57,682 bases of DNA from contig MCFG01000006.1 of assembly GCA_002104895.1 (NCBI GenBank), positions 372,501 to 430,182 of the forward strand, in the 5' to 3' direction. This DNA comes from Anaeromyces robustus (lineage: Eukaryota; Neocallimastigomycota; Neocallimastigomycetes; Neocallimastigales; Neocallimastigaceae). Each line of letters begins with the position of its first letter. Position 1 is the stretch's first letter. Below the pieces are notes generated by a model, which saw only the letters and a program-made list of their open reading frames with translations, was not told the DNA's origin and ran no database searches. This document shows positions 1-15,600 of this stretch, piece after piece. The translations under genes and the position numbers were made by a program.

Positions 1-1935
<1,935 letters not shown>

Positions 1936-1968
1936 TATTTTTTATGTTTTATGTTTTATTATTATTGC

Positions 1969-2005
<37 letters not shown>

Positions 2006-3687
2006 TAGAATATTATTTTACTAAATAATAAAAAAAAAAATTGATATATTTTATTTTATTTGACTAATTAATAAAGAGAAAAAAAAAATTAATTGAAAAA
2101 AAATATTTATATTTAATGGTGATGAATAATGAAGTTCTTTCTTTTTTTTCTTTTATTTAATATTATAAAATTTATTTTGATTTTATTTTCCTTTTAATAA
2201 TTTATAATTCTTGATAAAAAAAAATTGACTGTGACAATATTTTGATTTAATTATTGATTATTGATTACTATTATTATTATTATTATTATTTATTATGGTA
2301 ATGAATGATATCTACATATATACATGATTATTTTTTTCTTTCTTTTTTTTTTTTTTTTTTAATAAAAAAAAATTATACACCTAATGTAATACTATACTTT
2401 TGCCGAGACAAAAAAAAAAAAAAAGAATTATTTATATATAATAATAATAAATAATAATAATTATAATAATTATTATAAAAATTATTCTAATAATAAATGT
2501 TATAAATAATGAAAATAAAAAATATTTTGTATTTTAAATAAAAACTAATTTCTTTAATATTATTTAAAATTATATAATAAATATTATAGTTTTTTTTTTT
2601 TTAAATTATTTTATATTATAAATTTTTCATTTCATTTTTTTTATATATAATATTCAATTTTTATTTTTATTTTTATTTTTATATTTATTTATTTATCTTA
2701 TTTTATTTTTTCTTATTGATTAAAATATTTTATAGAAGGGTGTATTCGAATAAAGAAATGGAAAAAAAAAATGTATTTGAATTATTTATTATAATTATAA
2801 TTATATATAAAGGATAATTTATTGGAGAAATAAAGGTGAACATTAATAATTAATAAACTTTTTATTTTTTATTATAAATTTATATGAACATACTTCTTTA
2901 AATTATTTTAAAGTTCTATATTTTTTATGGAATTTTAATGATTAATAATCTAAACTTTATTTTCAACATTTATATATATATAGAATAGTATTGGATATTT
3001 TAAAAAAAAAATTATATAATAAAGAATTTTTTTTTTCTTATTTTTATTATTATGTATTAATATTTTTTTTTTTTTTAATTGTTTAACTAAAAATATATAT
3101 AGCTTTATGGTTTAAAAAAAAAAAATAAAATAAAATAAAAAAAAAATTAAATCCAAGGATCTACACAATATATAATTTTATTGAATATAAGAATATAAAA
3201 ATAATTATTATAACTAATTTTATTATTTTATTTTATATCATTTTTTTATTTTAAACTACTTTATAAAAGAAATGTAAAAATTAATATATAATTCAAATTT
3301 AACTTTAATGTTAATAAAAATTATCAATAAATAAATAAATAAATAAAATAAATAAATAAATAAATAAATAAATAAAAAATAAATAAATAAATAAATAAAT
3401 AATAAATAAATAAATAGAATAATAATTATTAATATATTATTAATATTTTTTTTATTATATTATTCAAAAATGTTTTTATTTTTTTTCTTTTTTCTTTTTT
3501 TTTTTTGTTATAAAAATGTTGCATAATAAATTAAGAGATAATAGATTAACATATATTATTTATTATATGAAAAAAAATTTTTTTTTATAGTTTGGTTATT
3601 AATAAAAAAAGAAATAATATAATAATAATCATTATATAAATATTTTTTTTTTAACTTAGTTTTAAATTGTTCAAATCAAATTATAAC
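1936..3687. other. Intergenic A+T-rich DNA
   Basis: No coding region is visible. The stretch holds the upstream region of the FHA-RING gene and the downstream region of the Asn-rich gene. It consists of poly-A and poly-T tracts, (TTA)n at about 1970-2000 and a (TAAA)n array at about 3330-3415. No RNA gene was recognised. Confidence 0.6.
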
Positions 3688-3845
3688 TTATCGTTTATCA
3701 ATTAATCCATAATTAATTAAATAATTTTTTGAATCAATAGAAAAATTTGAATAAGATAAATCCGTTAAATTATTTAATAATAGATTATTTGGATTAGAAG
3801 AAATGGATGATTCATTATTCGGTTTATTAATATTTATATTAATTA

Positions 3846-3903
<58 letters not shown>

Positions 3904-4629
3904 TTCATATTTATCATTATTTTTGTTATTTTTATTAATTTTTTCATTATTATTATAACTATTGATGATATAACTTTTATTATTATTATTATTATTATTA
4001 GTTATTTCAAGTTTATTGCTTTTGTAATTTTGTGATAATTTTGGTGTTTCAATATATTTTTCTATAATTGGTTCATACAGTTTCTATTTAAAATAGAAAA
4101 GATAAAAAAAAAATAAAATAAAATAAAATAAAAAGAATTAGTAACATTATCTTGATATAAAAAAAAATATTGTAAAAAATTACAAAAAAAAAAAAAAAAA
4201 AAAAAAACACATTACATCAAACATTGTTTCATCTGTATCATCTATAATAGTATTATATTCAATCTTGGGTATATTATTAATAAAAAACGAATCAACAGAA
4301 AGGGATAGACTTTTATTATTTTTATTTGGTTCATAATCATTTCTAAATTTATTATTAGTTTTTTCATTATCATCATCATATAATAGAATTGAATTTATAG
4401 AATTATTATTAGTACTCTTAATATTTATATTATCTTTTATTATTAAATCTGAACCTTGATTTGAATTATTATTATCATTAATATTATCTATTTGGCTATA
4501 ATTTAATAATTCATTACTTTTTTCCTTACCATCAATTTCAGGTTTATTATTACTAAAGTGAGTATCATTATCATTATTATTATTATTATTGTTGTTGTTG
4601 TTATTGCTGTTGCTGTTTTTACTGTTATA

Positions 4630-4662
<33 letters not shown>

Positions 4663-5075
4663 GTTGTTGTTGTTGTTATTGTTATTGTTATTAATATTCT
4701 TTATGTATTCACCATTCAAAATTTTAGTATTTTTATTTAGTACAGGTACGGATTGTGATGACTGTGAAGATAAATTTATGGTATTATATGAAATATAATA
4801 GGACGATGAATTATTGAAAATATTATTATTATTATTATTATTATTATGATTATGATTATGATTATTATTTGGACTACTATTATGATTATTTAGAATAATA
4901 TTTTTATTTGAATTATTAATTATTTGTTTAGGATAATGATTAAAGGAATATTCATAACTATTTTCTATTTCATATAATCGTTCTTTTAATTTTCGATTTT
5001 CATAAATTAAATATTCTTGAAATTTTTTATTATATATATTTTTATTCATGCCATCATTCATATCATTATTATTGA

Positions 5076-5109
<34 letters not shown>

Positions 5110-6165
5110 GTCTTGAATATTATGTGAATAGGTATCCGATAGTGATAAGGGTGATTTAATAGAATTTTTAGATATATTTATATTTATTTTACTTGTGTCA
5201 TTTTCAACAAAACTTTTACTTTTTTTATGATGATATTGTTGTTTAATTTTTTCATTATTATTTTTACTTTCTGAGTTAAAATTAATTAAAAAATTTGACC
5301 TTGATCTTGTTTTTATCATTCTTAATTCATTTTTTTCTTTTATTTTTTCATGATAATGATTATCAGAATTATAATTATGATTATTATTAAATTTTTCATT
5401 TGTATTCAATTTTTTAGGAGAGGTATTATAAGATGAATTTTCAATATTATTATCATCAAAGGAAGGTATTTCTGAAATGGAATCTAATAATATTTTACTA
5501 TATTGAGTGTCATTATTTTCATTATTATTACTATTTTCATTATTATTAGTATATTCATTATTATTAGTATATTCATTATTATTAATATTTTCATTATTAT
5601 TAATATTTTCATTATTATTATTATTATTTTCATTATTATTAATATTTTCATTATTACTATTATTTTCATTTTTAGATTTTTTTTCTATGATTTCCATATA
5701 TTCTATTTCATTAGAATTATTACTTATTAAAGCTTGTTTAACTTTTTGTAGTAATTCTTCTTCATATAATTTTTCATGACTATTTTTGATTTTGCTATGT
5801 GTTATTTCACACTTATTATTACTTTTAATCTTACTTTTACTCTTACTCTTATTATTTATATCATGATGGTTGTCATTATCATTATGTAAAACTACTTCAA
5901 TTTTATTTAAAATACTATCAAAATCATCTGTTAAATTTTTATTTTTATTATTATTATTTTTATTTTTTTCTTTTCTTCCTTTTTTATTTTGATTTTTATG
6001 ATGATGATGATGATGATAATTGTGGTGATGGTGGTGATGGTGGGGGTATTGATTAGGAGAGGATTGTTTTAAAGAATTTGGATTTATTATAGATGAAATA
6101 GTAGTATAAATTTTTGAATCATCATTCAAATCTGCATATGATATTTTAGATTTATCTATCATCAT
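3688..6165 (-). CDS. Asparagine-rich protein of unknown function
   Basis: Two exons, 4216-6165 and 3688-4083, joined in phase 0 across a GT-AG intron (5' splice site GTAATG), give about 781 residues ending at TAA. I recognise no family. Visible features: a His-rich run near residues 40-56, a Lys/Asn-rich basic segment after it, many poly-Asn runs, tandem short NNNE-type repeats (residues about 165-215) and one short charged segment, about 20 residues starting at FQEYLIYENRKLKERLYEIE, that could form a coiled coil. The second exon opens with KLYEPIIEKYIETPKL and closes with a short non-repetitive C-terminus. A second exon that keeps the frame and ends in non-repetitive sequence argues for a real gene. 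It starts about 880 bp from the divergent FAM204A-like gene. Function unknown; the low-complexity parts carry no functional information. Confidence 0.75.
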
Positions 6166-7044
6166 ATTCTTATTTTTATTTTTATTGATAAAAATGACTC
6201 TATCTCAAAAATAAAAAATAAAAAATAAAATATAATAAAATAAAAAAAAAAAAAGAAAGATATTTTGAAATTTTATTTAATAAATTCATAAATGAGGTAT
6301 TTAAAGCATTGATATAATTATTGTAGATAATATAAATTTATTCATTTATTTATTTATTATTATTATTCTTATATAAATAATATAAATAATAATAATCTAT
6401 TAATTCAATTCATTATATTTCTTTTTCTTTTTTTTTTTTCTTTATTCTTTTTTTTTTCTTTTAATTAATACGAATAAAGTATAAAAAAAATTAGTTAAAG
6501 TAGTTTTTTTTTTTTTTTTAAATTTATAATTTATTTATGAGTAAAAATTAATGATTAATTCATTTTTTTGTTTGTTTGTTTTTTATATAATTTTATCTAT
6601 AATTTAATTTATTTATTGTTTAATAAAACAATTATTTTTTAATTGTTTAATTTTTTGTTGTTTTTTTTTTTTTTTTCACTTTTGTTTTGCTTTTTTTTTT
6701 TTTTTTTTTTTTGATTATATGAAATCTTTTTTTTTTTTTTTTTTTTAATTAATCTTTATTAATTTTTTAATTGGTTTTTTTTTATTTTTTATTTTTTTTT
6801 TATTTTTTTATTATTCATTATTTACACTTCAAAATTTTAATAATTATAAAAATTAAAAATTTAATTAAAAGTGTAAAATAATATAAAATAAAAAAAAAAT
6901 AAATAAATAAATATAATTATAAATATATTACAATATATTATAAGTATAATATAATAAAATACATAGTTGTATTATATATATAATATATATTTTATTTTAT
7001 TTTATTTTATTTTTTTTATTGTATTTTATTCTTTAATAAAAGAA
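6166..7044. promoter_or_regulatory. Divergent intergenic region
   Basis: This region separates the start codons of the Asn-rich gene (minus) and the FAM204A-like gene (plus), so it should hold both promoters. It is dominated by T tracts (about 6420-6800) and contains no ORF of note. No specific promoter motif can be named. Confidence 0.4.
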
Positions 7045-7908
7045 ATGAACGATAATGCTCAAGAAGCATTGTGTGAAAATAAAAAGGATAAGGTACTTTT
7101 TTTTTTATTTTTATTTTTTATAAACAATATTTTAAAATATTATATGTATTGCAAATACTAATTATTATATTATTTTTTTTTTTGTCATTTATATATATTA
7201 TTTATTTTTTAATTAATATAAAAGTTTAATAAAAATAATAATGAAGAAAGAAAAAGAAAGCATGAAGCATTAAAAGAACAATTTGAAAAATTAAAAAAGA
7301 AAAAACTTGAAATAGATAAAAAAAATGAAAGAAAAGAAATTTTAAAAATTAAAAAAAAGGAAAAAAAAAGAAAAGAAAAACTTGAAAAACTTACACAAGA
7401 ATATAATAAACGTACATAATACATTAATTTTTTTTTATTTAATAATTCATTTAATTTCAAAAAACTCATTTCGTTACTTTTAAAATTAAATAATATATAT
7501 CTATAATAAACTTATAAAGAAAAAGGTGAAAAAGAAATTCAATCAAAAATAAATAGTATTCTGCCATATATAGAACCAAATAAACAATTAAAAGATGTTG
7601 ACCAAGGACGTTTTGCAGAAAAAGTAATTTAATTTACAGTATTATATTTAAGATATATAAAGAATATCATTTAATATTTTTGATTATTAATATTTATAAC
7701 CTTTTTATAATTTTACATTTATATAACTTTATTATTATTATTATTATCATTATTAGTCAAGCATTGAAATAAAAATAGATAAGGCTGTTGAAAATGGAGA
7801 TTTTGAATTAGCAGAAAAATTGAATGAAGAATTAATTTTGAAACAAAAAGAAAAACTTTTAAATGATGCTATTGAATGTAAAAATTTTGTTTATAGTAAA
7901 AATGTATG

Positions 7909-7944
<36 letters not shown>

Positions 7945-8321
7945 TTATCATTAAATGAAATTTATAATAATAAATTTTAAATATATCTAATAGAATAGTA
8001 TTAATAATTTATTATTTTTTTTTTCTACTATTATATTATTAGTTGGAAATGGAAAAAAAGAAAAAAAGAAAGAGAAAAAGATTAGTGTGGGGGTAAGAGA
8101 CTATTTATTTATTTATTTTATTATGATAATAATTAAAAAATTAAATATATAATAATGTAATTATTATTAAAATATATATATATGTATTATTAATATTAAT
8201 ATTAATATTATTATTATTATTCTTTTATTTTATTTTATTTTATTTTATTTTATTTTATTTTATTTTATTTTATTTTAGATTTGATTCAAAACAAAGATGG
8301 GAAACAAAGGGAAATATGTAA
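7045..8321 (+). CDS. FAM204A-like small basic coiled-coil protein
   Basis: Exons 7045-7092, 7225-7411, 7520-7623, 7757-7903, 8043-8092 and 8279-8321 join in frame with GT-AG introns and encode about 192 residues. The first part is a highly charged helix rich in Lys and Glu. The C-terminal half carries the pattern I recall for animal FAM204A: IEIKIDKAVENGDFELAEKL, then IECKNFVYSKN, a Lys/Arg cluster, and a terminal WGFDSKQRWETKGNM. Human FAM204A has the same order, ending in WGFEAKKRWETKSNM plus three residues. The molecular function of FAM204A is not established to my knowledge. The end is ambiguous: ATG-TAA at 8316-8321 stops translation, but GT at 8318 could instead splice to AG at 8393-8394 and give ...GNILNS ending at 8407. 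I chose the unspliced end because it keeps GNM. Confidence 0.8.
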
Positions 8322-8754
8322 ATTTTTTTTATCTTTTCATTTTTTATTATACTTTTATTTTTTATTTATTTTATTTTTTTTTTTTTTTTTTTAGATTAAA
8401 TAGTTAAATAAAAGAAAAAAATAGTGGCTGTTTTTTATTTTTTATAAATTATTCATGTAATATTATTGAAAATGATATTTATAATCTAATATTTATAATA
8501 AAATATAAAATTTTTTAAAAAGAGAAAAATATAATTTATTTGATATTAAAATTTTTAAAAATATGTATTATTTAACAATATGATTTTTTTTTTTTTTTTT
8601 TTTTTTGTATATATATATGATAATAATAAAATTTATAATTTATAAAGAAATTATTTAATTGAATGGTATGTTCATTATTTAAAAATTAAAATTGTATGTT
8701 CTTTTTATTTATTTATTTATTTAATTTATTTATTTATTTATTTTATTTTTATTA

Positions 8755-8800
<46 letters not shown>

Positions 8801-8989
8801 TTACTTTTTTTACTTTTTTTTTTTTTTTTTTGCTTTTTTTTCATAAACTTATTATGATGAATTTTGTTTAAAAGAAGAAAAAAAATATATTTTTTTCTTT
8901 TCTGTGTTCATTATTATAATTTATATTATTATTATGATTATTATTATTATGATTATGATTATGATTATTATGATTAGGATTATTACTTT
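8322..8989. other. Convergent intergenic region
   Basis: This is the 3' flank shared by the FAM204A-like gene (plus) and IFT144 (minus). It holds poly-T tracts, an ATTT run near 8710-8745 and a (TTA)n array at about 8755-8800. No coding sequence or RNA gene was seen. Confidence 0.6.
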
Positions 8990-9615
8990 CTATACTGTAA
9001 TATTAATATTATTTCTATTTACTGGAAGTATACTGGAATAACTAGTGGTTGTAGAACTAATTGGTGTTGAATCACTTAATTCAAAACCCATATCAGAATC
9101 TTTAAAAGTACTTTCATTTTCAGATTTTTCTTTAAGCATTTCAATTGGATTTTTACATAGTTCAATGGCATCTGGTTCTATATGATGAGTACACATTGGA
9201 CAGGTTTGAGTTTTTTCTAATAATAATTTAAATTGAGAATATAAAGCTGGAAATTTACAATTTGGACAATTTGTCCAGTCATCTAAAACCATATGTTGAC
9301 CCTTAATTATTATTATAAAAAAAAAGAAAAATAATATATATATATATATTTATAGATATAGATATAGATTTAAAATTTATTATCAAAATAATATTTTAAT
9401 TTTGATAGATTTAAATAATTAATAATTAATACAATAATTATTATTATTATTATTTATTTCTTTTATTAAATAATAATAATAATAATACTTACAGTAACAA
9501 TACAATATGGTATATGATTTTTGCATTCTAAGCAATCTAAAGTAGTTTCAGTTACTGGTGAACCACAGAATGGACATGGTGTTGTAGGTTCTTCAATTTC
9601 AGATTTATCTGGACG

Positions 9616-9650
<35 letters not shown>

Positions 9651-12600
9651 TTTTTAATAAAAATTAATATAATTTATATAATTAGTTATATTAATTTTTA
9701 AAAATTATTTATTATATAGATAAAAAAAATTTTTTTATCTTTTTTTTTTTAAATTTTTTTTTATTACCTTATAACAGCTTCTATTTTTCTTCTATATTTT
9801 GTATCAAGTTTTTGTTTATATTCAGGTCTCATAAGCATAGTTGCATATTCAAATGATTGTTTTTTCAATCCAACTCTATGGCATTCCACAACAGTTGATG
9901 TTAATATATAGGCAGCATCTAAATATATAAAAAAAAATTAATAAATATAAAAGTATATATATTAGTTCATTTATATATAAAAATATTATTATTACTATTA
10001 TTATTATTTTTTTTTATTCTTATTATTATTAAAATTTTATGAGATTTATTATTATTAAAATTTTTCTTTCTTTTTTACATACGTGAAGGGAATTTACTAA
10101 TATTATTTGATACACGAATTAACATTCTTGCTGCTTTCATATGTTCATCTATTTTTAGTAGTAACTAATATGGAATTATTATATTTTTATAACAATGGTT
10201 ATTATATAATTTAAAATAAAAAGATAAAAAAAAAAATTAATACTATTTTTCAAAATTATTATTATATATAATTTTCGTTATTATTAGTAGTTTCTTTCTT
10301 TTTTTTCTTTATACCTTAATTAATATATAACTATGAATTAACATTAACATTTTTTCAATTTCATTTGGAATTTTACTATTTATTTTAGTGAGCATTAAAT
10401 AAATTTCTAATAAAACATCATGTGTTGCTCTATAATTTCCTAAATTTTGTTCTTCACGAGCAATAATAATTGCTGTTTTTGCTGCTTCAGAATATTTACC
10501 GATAGACATCCAAAGTTTAAAGAAATATTTTGTATCCTAATATATATTTATATATATATTTATTTATATTTATATTTTATATATATTAATATTATATATA
10601 TATATTTCGTTTATATTATTTTTAATTATTTATGTAATTATATATAAAAAAAATAAAAAATAAATATATATAATATTTTTTTTTTTTTTTTTTAAATTTC
10701 ATACTTTTCTAACTCCATCTGTTTCACCCATTAAATAATCAATAAACATATGAATTAAAGCATCATTTTTAGCTAATCCAATACATTCTATTGCCATATC
10801 AAAAGATTCACTATCTGCATTGGGTTGCATAAACATTTTTAATGCTTTGGTATAATCTCCACATTGAATATAATATTTACCAGCATATAAATATTGGTTT
10901 TGATTTTCAAAGTAAGATGCAATATTTAATACTATATATATATATTAATTTATAAATATAAATGAAATACAAAATATATATATATATATTATTAATATAA
11001 TAATAATATTTTCTTTTTTTTTTTTTTTTATTTTTTTATTAAAAAACTTACACATATCTTGTGAAACATCTTCCTTCAATAAAGCAGCTAAATGTTCCAT
11101 TTCATTATGTTGCTGTTAAAATATTATAACAAAATAAATAAAATAATTATTTTCCATAAGTTATTAAATTATATATTAAATTAACTATATAATTTTTTTT
11201 AGTAATAATATTATATTTATTTACTTGAGCAATTTCAAAAGCATCTTCTTTCATATCTGCAATTAAACAGAATTCAATAACAGATTTGTAATGTATGTAT
11301 TTATTAAAGATTTAACTTAGAATATTATTTTAATTATTTAAAAATAAAAATTTTTTTCTTGTATATATTTTCTTTATATATTCTATATAAATATAAAAAG
11401 GATATCTTTAATATTCTGGAAGAATCTTGATATGAGTCTTGCACTTTCTCTTGATCTTGTTTTTCGTATTATTTCTACAGCCTATAAAGAATAATTTTTT
11501 TTTTCATGAATATTTAATTAAAGAAAATTAATAAATAATAATATTATATAATTTAATTAATATAAATTAATAATAATAAAATAAAATAAAATAAAATATG
11601 ATAATAAAAAGAAAAATTCTGAAAAAAAAATTATTATTATTTAAATTTTTATTATTAATTTTATTTATATGTACCTTATCAATATTTGTGGAATGATCTA
11701 AAATTAATCTAACAACACTTTCATAATCTTGAGCTTTTTCATAAGCCTCTTCAGCTTCTTTATATTCTCCTTCAGCTAAATTTTTTTTCATTTATTTCAA
11801 AAAAAAAAAAAAAAATTGAAAATAAAAAGGTATATATTTTATTTAATATTATAATAATAATAAATAATTCTTTTTTTCCTATTTTGCTATTTTATCATTA
11901 TTTATATCATATAAATATTATTATTAAAAAGAAAAATTAAAATCTTTTAAAAAAAAAAGTTAAATAATATATAAACCTTCTTTTATTTTAGCATATTGTA
12001 AGAAAATTTTTGGTGAAGTAATATATGGTAAGATAGAAGTAACATTTGAATATTTTTTAGCTTTTAAGAATATCATAGCTGCTTTTTCATAATTTTCGGA
12101 TTTTTTGAAAAGTTGACCTGCTTCATTATATTGTTTTAAGTTTTCTAATATACTACCACATTCTTGAAGTAATTCTTTATTTTGTATACTTCTTAACATT
12201 TTCATTCCTTTAGAAATTTCACCATTTTGTAATGTTGTTCGTATTAATCCTGCATTACATAAAGTAATATGTTTACTTTTTTCTTCATCAGACATATTTA
12301 CATTATTAACACAGGATAATGCCTTATTATACATAGATAAAGCTTGATTATAATCACCTTTTTAATAATAATTGTTTTTTTTTTGTTATTAATATATTGA
12401 AGTAATCAAATAAAATGAAAAATAAAAGAAAAAAAAATAAAAATAAAAAATAAAATATATTAAATTATTGTTATTATTTATTGATTTTTTTTTATTAATT
12501 TATTTTATTTACTAATATTATAGTTTTAATAATACCATTAAATTCTAATTCTAAGGCATATTCTTTAGCAATTATAGAAACTTCATTTTGTGCAAAAGTT

Positions 12601-15600
12601 GATGCAAGACTTAATGCTTGATCCCAATGTCTTAAACCTCTTCTAAGATTTAATGCAGCTATACCATCTGAATTTCTTAAAAAGAATTCCTATGTAATAT
12701 TATAATAATATTATTAATTTTTAATTATATATATATATCATTAATTAAGTAAAAATTATCATATAATTAAATTTATAAGTATAGGTTTAGTATTATAATT
12801 TTAATTATTAGTTACTTGAGCATTATCATATTCTCCTAACAACATAGAAATTTGACCACATAATGAATTTTTATCCTCAATTTCTTCTATTTTTTTTAAG
12901 AATATAACCTTGTTAGCATCACCAATTAAACGATGTATTTAATTTAATATGAAATAATCAAAATTAATTAAGGATTTTATAAAATGTAATTTTTTTTAAT
13001 ATTAAACAAAGATTTATTTTTTAAAAACACATTATAATTATTATTATTATTAAAAAGGATATAAATTCTTTTAGCTGTTTTAATATCAAGATTAATTAAT
13101 GCCTTTTCAGCAAGACTTCTCCATGATTCAATATCTTTATTGAAATTATATACGTTCCATAACTCTATATATATATTATCATAAATAATATTAAAACATA
13201 AAAAATGTTTTTATATTAATATTTATGAATATATATACTATATATATATATATATTTATATATATAATGTGTTTAATTAATAATATACCATTAAATCTTC
13301 CAAGAGAATATAATAATTCTAATAATTTACTAATATTCTTTTCTTTCTCTATACTTTCTTCTTTTATATCTAAATGCGTTGATAATTGAGTCATACATAT
13401 TTTTCCATTATGTGTCTTATTGATAATAAAATTATAAAAAAAATTTTTTTTTATAAAATATTGAATATATATATAAATAAAATTAAAAAAAAAATATAAT
13501 TTTTAATATATATGTATAAATATATAGATTATTTTTTAAATTTTATATTTACTTGACTTGAAACAACTCCTGAATTTAATAATATAGGTCTCAAACCATA
13601 CGATAATTTTGTTGAACCCATAATTAAACATTGTGATCCTTTAATATGAGACTCTGTAAAAATATAGGTTGTTAAATATTCATTATCATAAGCTACAAAA
13701 GTACAACTATCTTTACATTCAACATCCCATAAAATTCCAATTGTATTAGCTAAATATAACAAAAAAAAAAAAAAAAAAAAGAATTTGTTTTATATTAAAT
13801 TTTATTAAAATTTTCAATTATATATAAATTGAATTTAATTTTTAAATCGATTTAAAAATATTTTTATATATATACTTGTTATTCCGGGAATCTGTAATAT
13901 AGTATTATTAACAGGATTACATATATATCCTTCGTTTAAATCATCAATAAATATAAATTTAATTCCACCTTTAAATTGAGGGTATAATTCTTTTATTCCA
14001 GTCTATTTATAATTATTTTTTTTTAATTAAAATATTATAATATTAATAATATTAATAAATAGGACGAAGTTAAGTATTAAAAATTAAATATATAGTAAAA
14101 ATATAATATATTTTATAAATATTTTTATAATATATGCATTATAAATAATCAATAAAAAAAAATAAAAAAGAAAATAATTACTTTATGTTTGATAGTATTA
14201 ACAAGATTCCAACTTTCCAAATCGTAATGATAAATTACACCAGTATTTGTACCAAAAATACAAAAGTTTGATGTTAATGCAGCACAAATAATTAAAAAGG
14301 TATCAGTATTATTTGGGAATAGTTTTTGCATTTTATCTATTATAAGTTTTTTTTTTCCATAATTAATATATAATATAATACATATAAGTGTTAATATATA
14401 TTATATATTATATAAAATATTAATAATTAAATTAATAATAAATATTTATATTTATATATATATATTACTTGTTTTTGAATTATCTATAGTATGTATTTGT
14501 AATTTTCCATTTGTTAATAATCCAGCTGCAAAATTTCTATTAAGATAGAGACGTTTAATTTGTGCTAAATATTCCTATTAATATTGAATAAGAAATATTA
14601 TTGAAATATTATTGTAAATAATTTTTGGGAAATTTAAGTATTATTATTTAACTGAAAAGAATATATTATTTTAGAAATATAAATATATTAAAGTGATTAA
14701 TTAAATATTTTACATATTGTATATAATCATTTTTTTCATTATTGGAATCCTCATTTGAATTTCCATTATTTCTTCCAATTAAAGAATAAAATAATACTTG
14801 ATTATTTACACCAACTGCAAGCTAATTTAATAATGTTCATTATTTTTTTTATAATAAATATTCCGAAAAAAAAATTATATTGTTATGTATTATATTATAA
14901 TATGGAAATAAATATATATTGAATGTAAATAATAAAAAAGAAAAAAAAAATTAAAATATCATATTAATAAAATATATTATTATTAAATTTGAATACTAAT
15001 TTTTTTAAATATATATATTTCAAATTTTACATGTCTTTCTCCAACAACGAGTAAACTTGGTTCTATATCCACTTTAATTTTCATTGATGGTGGTATCTGA
15101 TCATTTGCAGCAAAAGTTGTTTTTGATTGATCAATTAATGTAATTTCTTGTAATGAAGTTAAATATGCCTTTTTATTTTGATATAAAATTTATAAAAAAT
15201 ATATTATTATTATTATTATTATTATAATTATTAATATAATTAATTTACATTTATAAAAAAGAAAAAATTGATATTTATTTATTAAATAATCTTAAATTAT
15301 TAATGTATATATTTTAATTACCAAAGTTGTTCCATAGGTACTTCCCAAAAATGGTAATTTATATAAATATACGTAAGCGTTACCACTTTATTTTATATAT
15401 AAAAATATTAATTAATAAAAATAATTATAATTGTTTATTGATTAATAAGCATTATATATATATAAGATAAAAAATAAAAAATATTATAAATATATTAATT
15501 TTAAAATATTTTTTAAAATTTTAAAAATATTTATATTATGTATATATATATATATATACTTTCTAGTAGTTGCAGACAAAAATTGACCATCTTCTGACCA

